Shown: positions 29,358-37,029 of the stretch, piece after piece
Numbering within the stretch: position 1 is the stretch's first letter
Layout: the number at the start of each line of letters is the position of its first letter
Assembly: GCA_019307135.1 (NCBI GenBank)
Contig: JAFDKF010000004.1
Location: forward strand, 1 to 64,000
Length of the DNA stretch: 64,000 bases
Source: Deltaproteobacteria bacterium
Lineage (GTDB): Bacteria; Desulfobacterota; Desulfobacteria; Desulfobacterales; C00003060
Reading direction: 5' to 3'
Position numbers and translations under genes: made by a program
The notes under the pieces: generated by a model
What the model saw: the letters and a program-made list of their open reading frames with translations, nothing else
Told to the model about the DNA's origin: nothing
The model's database searches: none

Positions 29358-30219
29358 GTCTGTTGCTCGCAGCGGCGAGACGTTGCGCCACGGGGAGTGG
29401 CGGGATGAGCTGCTCAAGACCGGCATTAGGGGTAAGAGAGGCCAGTTTATACTCTTTTCAAGGGTCGAGCCTTTGCCTGGAACCCGCTGGGTCCATGCCG
29501 AGGCGGAAACAAGACCGAATGATCTGGGAGCTGATTCTGTCCAGGAACCACAGGGAATATACGCCCAACCGGTCCGGGCGGTTATCTCTTTCGGCTCGGA
29601 ACATGCACCGTTGGAACAGCGGCAGGTGGAATTGGCCATCGAGGAGGCACAGAAGCTGGTTCCCAGACCCAAAATCATTGTTTTTGCAGCATTCCAGTTT
29701 GATCCCGAGGCCGCAAAAGATATTGACGAGACCGACTGGCCGGGCGTCACGCTTCTCAAGGCCCAGATGGATGATGACCTTCTGACTGAAGACCTGAAAA
29801 AGAAACGGAAAAGCAACCAGAGCTTCTGGCTCGTAGGCCAACCCGATGTGAGGATTGAAGAGATCAAGAAAGGCAAGGACAAGGGCAAATATCGCGTGGA
29901 AGTCCTGGGTTTTGACTACTGGAACACCAAGACCGGCGTCATTGAATCGGGTGGGACGGATAAGATTAGCATCTGGATGCTGGATACCGACTATGATGGC
30001 AGGAGCCTTTTCCCGAAACAGGTGTTTTTCCCCATGTCCGGCCAAAAGGACGGCTGGTCGCGCCTGGCAAAAAATCTGAAGGCGGAGATCGACGAGGAAC
30101 TTATTGAAGCCTATCGAGGAACGGTTTCGTTGCCGTTTGAAATCGGTGAGAACAAGCGCATCGCAGTCAAGATCGTGGATGATAGGGGCATAGAAAGCCT
30201 CAAAATAGAGGAGGTTTAA
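29323..30219 (+). CDS. mod: C-terminal segment of the type III mod protein in the +1 frame
   Basis: LPADESVARSGETLRHGEWRDELLKTGIRGKRGQFILFSRVEPLPGTRWVHAEAETR, typical C-terminal portion of type III mod proteins; overlaps ORF1 by 35 nt. Confidence 0.8.
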   Translation: MHTVDTTLPADESVARSGETLRHGEWRDELLKTGIRGKRGQFILFSRVEPLPGTRWVHAEAETRPNDLGADSVQEPQGIYAQPVRAVISFGSEHAPLEQRQVELAIEEAQKLVPRPKIIVFAAFQFDPEAAKDIDETDWPGVTLLKAQMDDDLLTEDLKKKRKSNQSFWLVGQPDVRIEEIKKGKDKGKYRVEVLGFDYWNTKTGVIESGGTDKISIWMLDTDYDGRSLFPKQVFFPMSGQKDGWSRLAKNLKAEIDEELIEAYRGTVSLPFEIGENKRIAVKIVDDRGIESLKIEEV

Positions 30220-30221
30220 TA

Positions 30222-30527
30222 ATGGACCAAACTAATATTATAATACCAAAAGAAGAAATCGTCAGGTTTTGTAAAAGAAATCATATTGTAAAACTCTCAA
30301 TTTTTGGCTCTGCCTTGCAAAAAGACTTCGGCCCTGACAGCGATATTGATCTGCTTGTTGAATTTGATCCTGATCGTATCCCCGGTCTTATCCGGCTAGC
30401 CGGTATGGAAATTGAGATGGCTGAAATCATTGGGCGCAAAGTGGATATCAGGACCCCTCAGGATTTGAGTCCTTACTTCAGAAACGAGATCCTTGACACC
30501 GCAGAGGTGCAATATGCAGAAGGGTAA
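30222..30527 (+). CDS. mntA: MntA-type minimal nucleotidyltransferase (antitoxin), copy 1
   Basis: LSIFGSALQKDFGPDSDIDLLVEFDPDRIPGL. Confidence 0.92.
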   Translation: MDQTNIIIPKEEIVRFCKRNHIVKLSIFGSALQKDFGPDSDIDLLVEFDPDRIPGLIRLAGMEIEMAEIIGRKVDIRTPQDLSPYFRNEILDTAEVQYAEG

Positions 30528-30849
30528 TTTTATTCTGTTGCGTCATATGCTTGATGCTGCCAGAGAAGCAGTATCTTTTGTCGCAAACAACACAAGACAT
30601 TCTTTAAACACAGACCGCAAACTTGAGCTTGCTCTTATAAAGTGCATTGAAATCGTTGGAGAAGCTGCGTCTAAGGTAAGTACTGATTATCGTGAAAATA
30701 CGTCTCAAGTCCCATGGGCCAATATTATCTCTATGAGAAATCGTCTGATACACGGGTATTTTGACATCGATCTTGACATTCTCTGGCAAACCGTAGTTGA
30801 AGACCCCCCGCCCCTGATTGCGGAACTTGAGAAAATCATAGAGGTATAA
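30514..30849 (+). CDS. hepT: HepT-type HEPN ribonuclease (toxin), copy 1
   Basis: MRNRLIHGYFDIDLDILWQTV (RX4HXY); start at MQKGNFILLRHML. Confidence 0.92.
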   Translation: MQKGNFILLRHMLDAAREAVSFVANNTRHSLNTDRKLELALIKCIEIVGEAASKVSTDYRENTSQVPWANIISMRNRLIHGYFDIDLDILWQTVVEDPPPLIAELEKIIEV

Positions 30850-33653
30850 TGGTGGCAAAATCAACAATTGATCAGCTCATCATCAATTCTCCCTACGAAG
30901 AGCCAAAGCATTACTGGAGCTATGACAGGGAGACACGGTTGTTTGCGCTCAAAGAGGGGAGGCGTCCGGCGGGCTATGTGGTTGCTTCAGATGGATCAAA
31001 GGCATTTGATGATCCCGGTGTTTTTGTTGAAATACCCCTGGTAAACCAGATCAGGACCCGCGTCGATGCGTGGCGTGAAAACGGATATGCGGGAGTTACG
31101 GGGATTACTAAACGATTATTAGAGCATTGGAAGAATCCCGAGGAACGGGAATATCGCCGGTTCTTTTTTTGCCAGTTGGAGGCCATTGAGACGCTCATCT
31201 GGCTCACCGAAGCGTCGGATGCGGAGAAGGTGGGCATAGATATTCCCTTGGATGGAGGGCCGTTTAAGCGGCTTTGTTCCAAGATGGCAACCGGCTCCGG
31301 CAAGACGATTGTAATGGCCATGCTGATTTCCTGGCAGGTATTGAACAAGGTCACTTATCCTCAGGATGCAAGGTTTTCAAAATATGTTTTCGTTGTGGCA
31401 CCGGGTCTTACGGTGAAAAGCCGTCTTCAAGTGTTGATGCCTTCCGGTCGTGAAAACTACTATGACGAGTTCAATGTCGTACCAGTTGGGCTCAAGGAAA
31501 AACTGCGCCAGGGTAAAATCCTCATCCGTAACTGGCACGCCCTTCAATGGGAGAGCGAAGAAAAGATCGCCAAAAAGAAGAGCGTGGATAAAAGGGGTGT
31601 GAAGAGTAACGAGGCATATGTCCATGAAGTCTTAGGCGAGATGGCGAAGGCAAATAACATTGTTGTGATCAATGATGAAGCCCACCATGCGTGGCGCGTG
31701 CCTGCCGAGTCAAAGGTAAAAGGGCTAAAAAAGGCAGAATTAGAAGAAGCGACCATATGGGTGAACGGACTGGATCGAATCCATGAGGCGAGAAACATAT
31801 TAAGCTGCCACGATTTTTCAGCCACCCCATTCGCACCATCGGGCAAGAAGAGTTCTGAAGAGGCCCTTTTCGTATGGATTATTAGCGATTTCGGGTTGAA
31901 TGACGCCATAGAGTCAGGTCTCGTAAAGACCCCGCGAGTAGTCATCCGTGATGATGGTAAACTGACCAAGGAGTATAAGTCCCGTCTTTACCATATTTAC
32001 AATGACCCTGAAGTCAAAGACGATATTAACCGGAAAGCAGAACCGCACGAACCCATGCCCGATCTGGTAACCAATGGGTATTATCTTTTGGGGAAGGACT
32101 GGCTGGAAACAGCCAAAGCCTGGGAAGATGCTGGATTCAAGACCCCTCCGGTTATGATTTCTGTGGCGAACCGGACCGAGACTGCCGCACGCGTAAAATA
32201 TGCCTTTGATCATAAAAAGATCCGTATTGATGAGTTGTGCATCCCCGAAAAAATCCTCCATATTGATTCCAAGGTCCTTGAGTTGGCCGAATCCCAGGAA
32301 GAGGCAGTTTCCTTTGATGATGCTGCTCAGGGGGATGGATCGGAAAAGGGGCAAACCCGTAGGTTATCGAAAAAGGAACTTGCAGAATCTCTCCGCAAAA
32401 CCGTTGACACCGTCGGCCAGGCCGGGAAACAGGGGGCATCAGTACAGAAAGTGATCTCTGTGGGTATGCTTTCCGAGGGATGGGACGCAAAGACCGTGAC
32501 GCATATAATGGGACTTCGCGCCTTCTCCAGCCAATTGCTGTGTGAACAGGTGGTTGGCCGGGGTCTGAGGAGGACCTCTTACGAAGTCAATTCGGAAACA
32601 GGCCTTTTTGAAGCCGAGTATGTCAATATCTTTGGGGTGCCGTTTACTTTCCTGCCGCACGAATCCAAGGACGGTCCTCCGCCGCCTCCACCAGAACCAA
32701 AAACACGCATTGAACCGGTCATTGAGAAAAGCCAATTCGAAATAAGCTGGCCAAATGTCATTCGCATCGAACATGTATTCAAACCGGTGCTGAAGCTCGA
32801 TATGAATAGAGTCCCACCCCTGGAGTTATCGGCCTATGATACTGCAACCCTGGCAGAGCTTGCTCCCATGGTGGAAGGAAAGCCCGATGTGACCCGGATC
32901 TCTACTATTGACCTGGAGGATCTGGGACGAAAATTCAGGATGCAGAAGATCATCTTTGAAACGGCAAGAGATGTCTTTGATCAAATGAAACCCGGTTGGA
33001 AAGCAAGCAAGGAGTATTTGCTGGCCCAGTTGATACGGCTGGTAGAGGCGTTTATTGCATCTGATAGGATTCAAATAGTACCGCCGCTTTTTTATCAGGA
33101 TGACATTAAACGTCGCATTCTCTTGACGCTTAACATGAACAAAGTGGTCCAGCACATCTGGGAAGCCATTCGTTTTGAGAATTCAGAATCCATTGAACCT
33201 ATATTTGACAGAGACTTTCCTATTCGTTCTACTGAGGATATGCAGGCGTGGTATACGGGAAGACCCTGTGAACACACCCGGAAATCTCATATCAACATGT
33301 GTGTTTTTGACAGTACCTGGGAGGCCAGTGAAGCCTTTGAATTGGATCACAACCGCCATGTTGAGGCATGGGTAAAAAATGACCACCTTGGCTTTGAAAT
33401 TCTTTATGTCTTTGGAGGAGTAGTCAGAAAATATCGACCGGATTTCATTATCCGGCTCAAGACCGCCGATCTTCTCATTCTGGAAACTAAAGGACAGGAC
33501 ACTCAGCGCGATAAGACAAAACGCAGGTTCTTGGATGAATGGGTGAGGGCTGTCAATGAACATGGCGGTTTTGGAAAGTGGGAATGGGCAGTATCCAAGA
33601 ACCCTGCGGATGTAAAAATGATCATCGAGGATGCGGTCCGGAGTCGTTGCTGA
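30849..33653 (+). CDS. res: Type III restriction endonuclease subunit (res)
   Basis: MATGSGKTIVMAMLISW Walker A, VINDEAHHAW, SVGMLSEGWDAKTVTHIMGLRAF, VVGRGLRR; C-term YRPDFIIRLKTADLLILETKG (PD-(D/E)XK). Confidence 0.93.
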   Translation: MVAKSTIDQLIINSPYEEPKHYWSYDRETRLFALKEGRRPAGYVVASDGSKAFDDPGVFVEIPLVNQIRTRVDAWRENGYAGVTGITKRLLEHWKNPEEREYRRFFFCQLEAIETLIWLTEASDAEKVGIDIPLDGGPFKRLCSKMATGSGKTIVMAMLISWQVLNKVTYPQDARFSKYVFVVAPGLTVKSRLQVLMPSGRENYYDEFNVVPVGLKEKLRQGKILIRNWHALQWESEEKIAKKKSVDKRGVKSNEAYVHEVLGEMAKANNIVVINDEAHHAWRVPAESKVKGLKKAELEEATIWVNGLDRIHEARNILSCHDFSATPFAPSGKKSSEEALFVWIISDFGLNDAIESGLVKTPRVVIRDDGKLTKEYKSRLYHIYNDPEVKDDINRKAEPHEPMPDLVTNGYYLLGKDWLETAKAWEDAGFKTPPVMISVANRTETAARVKYAFDHKKIRIDELCIPEKILHIDSKVLELAESQEEAVSFDDAAQGDGSEKGQTRRLSKKELAESLRKTVDTVGQAGKQGASVQKVISVGMLSEGWDAKTVTHIMGLRAFSSQLLCEQVVGRGLRRTSYEVNSETGLFEAEYVNIFGVPFTFLPHESKDGPPPPPPEPKTRIEPVIEKSQFEISWPNVIRIEHVFKPVLKLDMNRVPPLELSAYDTATLAELAPMVEGKPDVTRISTIDLEDLGRKFRMQKIIFETARDVFDQMKPGWKASKEYLLAQLIRLVEAFIASDRIQIVPPLFYQDDIKRRILLTLNMNKVVQHIWEAIRFENSESIEPIFDRDFPIRSTEDMQAWYTGRPCEHTRKSHINMCVFDSTWEASEAFELDHNRHVEAWVKNDHLGFEILYVFGGVVRKYRPDFIIRLKTADLLILETKGQDTQRDKTKRRFLDEWVRAVNEHGGFGKWEWAVSKNPADVKMIIEDAVRSRC

Positions 33654-33665
33654 GGGGCTGATAGG

Positions 33666-33790
33666 AACCTTCAGGGACGTTAGGGGAACGCCTTTTAGTT
33701 TTCCAGTTTCTAAGTAATCCTTTTAGAGCCGGTTCATGATGGCAAGGAAGTCGCAAGAAAGTCGAAGATAGATGAAGATTGTGAGCAATG
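33666..33790. repeat. Dispersed repeat copy (CAGTTTCTAAGTAATCCTTTTAGAGCCGGTTCATGATGGCAAG...GAAAGTCGAAGATAGATGAAG)
   Basis: Same word order at 57540-57620 and 57878-57945; possibly RAYT-derived. Confidence 0.7.
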
Positions 33791-33875
33791 ATGAAAGTAT
33801 GTACGAGGCACGGAGGGAAATATTGGGGACGCTCTTTGGTTTTACAGGAAAGAACAGGGGAAAACATGCGGCCGC

Positions 33876-33920
33876 GTCTACACTCTTGACAACGACTTCT
33901 TATCTGTCAAGAGTGTAGAC
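33876..33920. repeat. 16-bp perfect inverted repeat, 13-nt loop
   Basis: GTCTACACTCTTGACA-acgacttcttatc-TGTCAAGAGTGTAGAC. Confidence 0.9.
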
Positions 33921-33938
33921 TCCACTTTTCTCAGAAAA

Positions 33939-34177
33939 ACGGACAAACTCAGCATGTGGACGCTGGATACCGATTACGACGGAAAGGATTTTTTCCAAAG
34001 ACAGGTATTTTTTTCCGTGTGACCGGCCAAAAGGACGGCTGGTCGCGCCTGGCAAAGAACCTGAAGGCGGAGATCGACGAGGAACTTATTGAAGCCTATC
34101 GAGGAACGATTTCGTTGCCGTTTGAAATCGGTGAGAATAAGCGTATCGCAGTTAAGATCGTGGATGATAGGGGCTGA
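33939..34177 (+). pseudogene. Duplicate mod 3' fragment
   Basis: TGQKDGWSRLAKNLKAEIDEELIEAYRGTISLPFEIGENKRIAVKIVDDRG*, truncated by a 10-nt duplication (gataggggct gatagggg). Confidence 0.88.
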
Positions 34178-34216
34178 TAGGGGCATAGAAAGCCTCAAAA
34201 TAGAGGAGGTTTAATA

Positions 34217-34522
34217 ATGGGCCAAATCAACATTGAAATACCAAAAGAAGAAATCGTCAGGTTTTGTAAAAGAAATCATATTGTAAAACTCTCAATTTTT
34301 GGCTCTGCCTTGCAAAAAGACTTCGGCCCTGACAGTGATATTGATCTGCTTGTTGAATTTGATCCTGATCGTATCCCCGGTCTTATCCGGCTGGCCGGTA
34401 TGGAAATTGAGATGGCTGAAATCATTGGGCGCAAAGTGGACATCAGGACCCCTCAGGATTTGAGTCCTTACTTCAGAAACGAGATACTTGACACCGCAGA
34501 GGTGCAATATGCAGAAGGATAA
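34217..34522 (+). CDS. mntA: MntA-type minimal nucleotidyltransferase, copy 2
   Basis: Differs from copy 1 at 3 residues near the N-terminus. Confidence 0.9.
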   Translation: MGQINIEIPKEEIVRFCKRNHIVKLSIFGSALQKDFGPDSDIDLLVEFDPDRIPGLIRLAGMEIEMAEIIGRKVDIRTPQDLSPYFRNEILDTAEVQYAEG

Positions 34523-34844
34523 TTTCATTCTGTTGCGTCATATGCTCGATGCTGCCAGAGAAGCAGTATCTTTTGCCGCAAACAACACAAGAGATTCTTT
34601 GAACACAGACCGCAAACTTGAGCTTGCTCTTATAAAGTGCATTGAAATTGTTGGAGAAGCTGCGTCTAAGGTAAGTATTGATTATCGTGAAAATACGTCT
34701 CAAGTCCCATGGGCCAATATTATCTCTATGAGAAATCGTCTGATACATGGGTATTTTGACATCAATCTTGACATTCTTTGGCAAACCGTAGTTGAAGACC
34801 TCCCGCCCTTAATTGCGGAACTTGAGAAAATCATAGAGGTATAA
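34509..34844 (+). CDS. hepT: HepT-type HEPN ribonuclease, copy 2
   Basis: Differs from copy 1 at 6 residues; RNRLIHGY retained. Confidence 0.9.
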   Translation: MQKDNFILLRHMLDAAREAVSFAANNTRDSLNTDRKLELALIKCIEIVGEAASKVSIDYRENTSQVPWANIISMRNRLIHGYFDINLDILWQTVVEDLPPLIAELEKIIEV

Positions 34845-35000
34845 TGGTGGCAAAATCAACAGCGGTAGTCGATACCATCTACAGGTTTCGAAATGTATAC
34901 GTGGCTCATCAGGATAGAGAACTGAGTGATCCAGAGCTTGCAAGACAAGCGCTCAAAGATTGGACGAATGGGCCTTATCGGTTATGGAGTTGTCGTTGAG
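34844..35000 (+). pseudogene. Collapsed res: first codons of res joined to an unrelated/C-terminal tail
   Basis: MVAKST-AVVDTIYRFRNVYVAHQDRELSDPELARQALKDWTNGPYRLWSCR*. Confidence 0.6.
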
Positions 35001-35081
35001 GGGCACTTCGGGGTTTGTGGACAGATTTCGATCATGCAGGTCCACAAAAACAGAGTAGGAAGGCCACATCAGGAGGGCGTG

Positions 35082-35867
35082 ATGAAGGTTTTAGCTACCA
35101 TAATTTCCATCTGCTTGACACTTTTTTTGGTGTGCGTGAGCTGTTCGAGAGAAGAACCGGCTCCGCCCCCGGTACAAAAAACCAAGGTCAGAAAGCACAT
35201 CAAAATGCCTCCGCCGGAAAAGGCCAAGACTTCAATAACCAGTGGGGAGGAGAAGGCTAAAACTGAGGCGAAGGAAGGCGGAAAGGTAAAGACCGCGGCC
35301 ATTGAAGAGAGGGCATTAAAGACGCCGGAAACGGATGGCGGAGAAAACGAAACTGAAATAGAGGAAGTGATCGGATATTATATCGCAAAAAAGGGGGACA
35401 GCCTGTCCAGTATAGCAGCGAGAGAGGATGTGTACGGAGACCCATTGAAATGGCCTATCCTTTATCGGCTTAACATGGACAAACTTGGCAAATTGCAGTT
35501 TGGAGAAGGTCTTCCGGACGGGGAGGTTCCTGAGGGACTAAGGCTGAGAATTCTCTCGCCTAATGAGATAAGGGAAAATCTAAAAAGGATAGGCCATAAT
35601 GTGTGGGTGGTTAGTGTTCTATCCGGCACAACTGATCGAGAGATCATTCCTGCTGCAATCAGACTTATTAGGAATGGATACCCGGTTTACATCACCCGTG
35701 TCACAGTAAAGGCAAAGGATTGGATGAGACTCCGTGTCGGTTTTTTCAAGAACAGAAGCGATGCCGATAAGGAGGGGAAGAAGATAAGGAGCATGTTGAA
35801 TCTCCATGATTCCTGGATCACCAAAGTAGGGAAGCAAGAACTTGAGGAATTTGGTGGTTATTATTAG
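35082..35867 (+). CDS. LysM-domain lipoprotein with SPOR-like C-terminus
   Basis: Signal/lipobox FLVCVSC; YYIAKKGDSLSSIAAREDVYGDPLKWPILYRLN (LysM); RLRVGFFKNRSDADKEGKKI (SPOR-like); ggaggg before ATG 35082. Confidence 0.8.
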   Translation: MKVLATIISICLTLFLVCVSCSREEPAPPPVQKTKVRKHIKMPPPEKAKTSITSGEEKAKTEAKEGGKVKTAAIEERALKTPETDGGENETEIEEVIGYYIAKKGDSLSSIAAREDVYGDPLKWPILYRLNMDKLGKLQFGEGLPDGEVPEGLRLRILSPNEIRENLKRIGHNVWVVSVLSGTTDREIIPAAIRLIRNGYPVYITRVTVKAKDWMRLRVGFFKNRSDADKEGKKIRSMLNLHDSWITKVGKQELEEFGGYY

Positions 35868-35977
35868 AGAGGAATTGAGCGTTGTAGCGGACCCATAGAA
35901 CCTCAAACTGAAACCTGCAAAACTGAACGTCCCCCATTTGTCACAAAACATTTGCTACGTGAGAGCTTGGAGGCTTC

Positions 35978-36133
35978 ATGACACTCAAGACGCGATTTCT
36001 CATCGGCCTCGTAGTTTTGTCTATCGTTGATGCGGTTATCCCCGTCCCGATTGTTGGCTTGATTTTGTTTTTTGTTTTACTGCAGAAGCCCCCTTGGTTT
36101 CAGAAGTTGGTGAATGAACTCTACGAGGAGTAG
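35978..36133 (+). CDS. 51-aa membrane sORF (not in supplied ORF track)
   Basis: MTLKTRFLIGLVVLSIVDAVIPVPIVGLILFFVLLQKPPWFQKLVNELYEE*; ttggagg upstream. Confidence 0.6.
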   Translation: MTLKTRFLIGLVVLSIVDAVIPVPIVGLILFFVLLQKPPWFQKLVNELYEE

Positions 36134-36156
36134 GAGGATATTGGGAACATCCTTAA

Positions 36157-36334
36157 GGGCTCGCGCAAAAATAACTTGGCAGATTTCGTGCTCAGATTTG
36201 GGTGAGATTTGGTCGATCCGATTGAGCAAAACCGCAGGAATAGCAGGCTATTTCGAGGGTTTTGCGAATGAGTATCGGCCAAAAATCGCCTGAAGCTGAG
36301 ATGCCAAAATGGTAAGTTATTTTTGCGCGAGCCC
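36157..36334. mobile_element. MITE-like element with perfect terminal inverted repeats and TAA duplication
   Basis: GGGCTCGCGCAAAAATAACTT ... AAGTTATTTTTGCGCGAGCCC, flanked by TAA on both sides. Confidence 0.8.
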
Positions 36335-36356
36335 TAACTGTTGGCAGGAGGATTTC

Positions 36357-36884
36357 ATGTCCGTTAAGGTTCACGAGATAACCAATTTGTACAATGGCAA
36401 GATATTTAATGTTGTTCTTGAGAAGGTGACCCTGCCAAACGGGGCGATCAAAAACCGGGAAATCGTTCGCCATCCCGGTGCTGCGGCTATGGTGCCGCTG
36501 CTTGACGATGGAAAGGTTGTTTTGATCAGGCAATACCGCCATGCCGTGGGTGAATTCCTCTGGGAGATACCGGCCGGAACCCTGGAGCCGGATGAAGTCC
36601 CTGTTGAGTGTGCTCGACGAGAATTAGTGGAAGAAACAGGCTATGAAGCCTCAAGCTTTGACAAATTTGCAGAAATTCTGCCTGCCCCCGGATACACGGA
36701 TGAGCATATCCACATTTTTCTGGCCACCGGATTGAGATCGGTCGAGCAGAAGCTTGAGGATGACGAGGTCTTGCAGGCCCGACCTACACCCTTTGACACC
36801 GCCCTTGAAATGATCACAAAGGGTGAAATCCAGGATGCCAAGACGATCGTAGGGCTTTTGCTGACGTCGCTGAAAAGATCATGA
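36357..36884 (+). CDS. NUDIX hydrolase (ADP-ribose pyrophosphatase-like)
   Basis: GTLEPDEVPVECARRELVEETGYEA Nudix box; ATG 36357 after aggagg. Confidence 0.95.
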   Translation: MSVKVHEITNLYNGKIFNVVLEKVTLPNGAIKNREIVRHPGAAAMVPLLDDGKVVLIRQYRHAVGEFLWEIPAGTLEPDEVPVECARRELVEETGYEASSFDKFAEILPAPGYTDEHIHIFLATGLRSVEQKLEDDEVLQARPTPFDTALEMITKGEIQDAKTIVGLLLTSLKRS

Positions 36885-37029
36885 ATTGTATTCTTTTGTC
36901 TCTCACAGAGCCCGCGGAGACACAGAGTTCTTGAAGTGCAAAATGAAAATCATCTCTGTGATCTCTGCGGGCTCAAGCGACTAAAGGGAGCGGGCGAGAG
37001 ATTCTTAGCCCTGCGATGAACTAAGCCAA

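Larger units (their letters stand above)
33939..34861 (+). repeat. Segmental duplication copy 2 (mod 3' end, mntA, hepT, first codons of res)
   Basis: Aligns by eye with 29956-30866 throughout. Confidence 0.92.

Noticed and set aside
30493-30513. MTPQRCN extensions of both hepT ORFs (30493 and 34488)
   Set aside because: The internal ATG (MQK..LLRHMLDAA) fits HepT family starts; the extension overlaps mntA and is unlikely.
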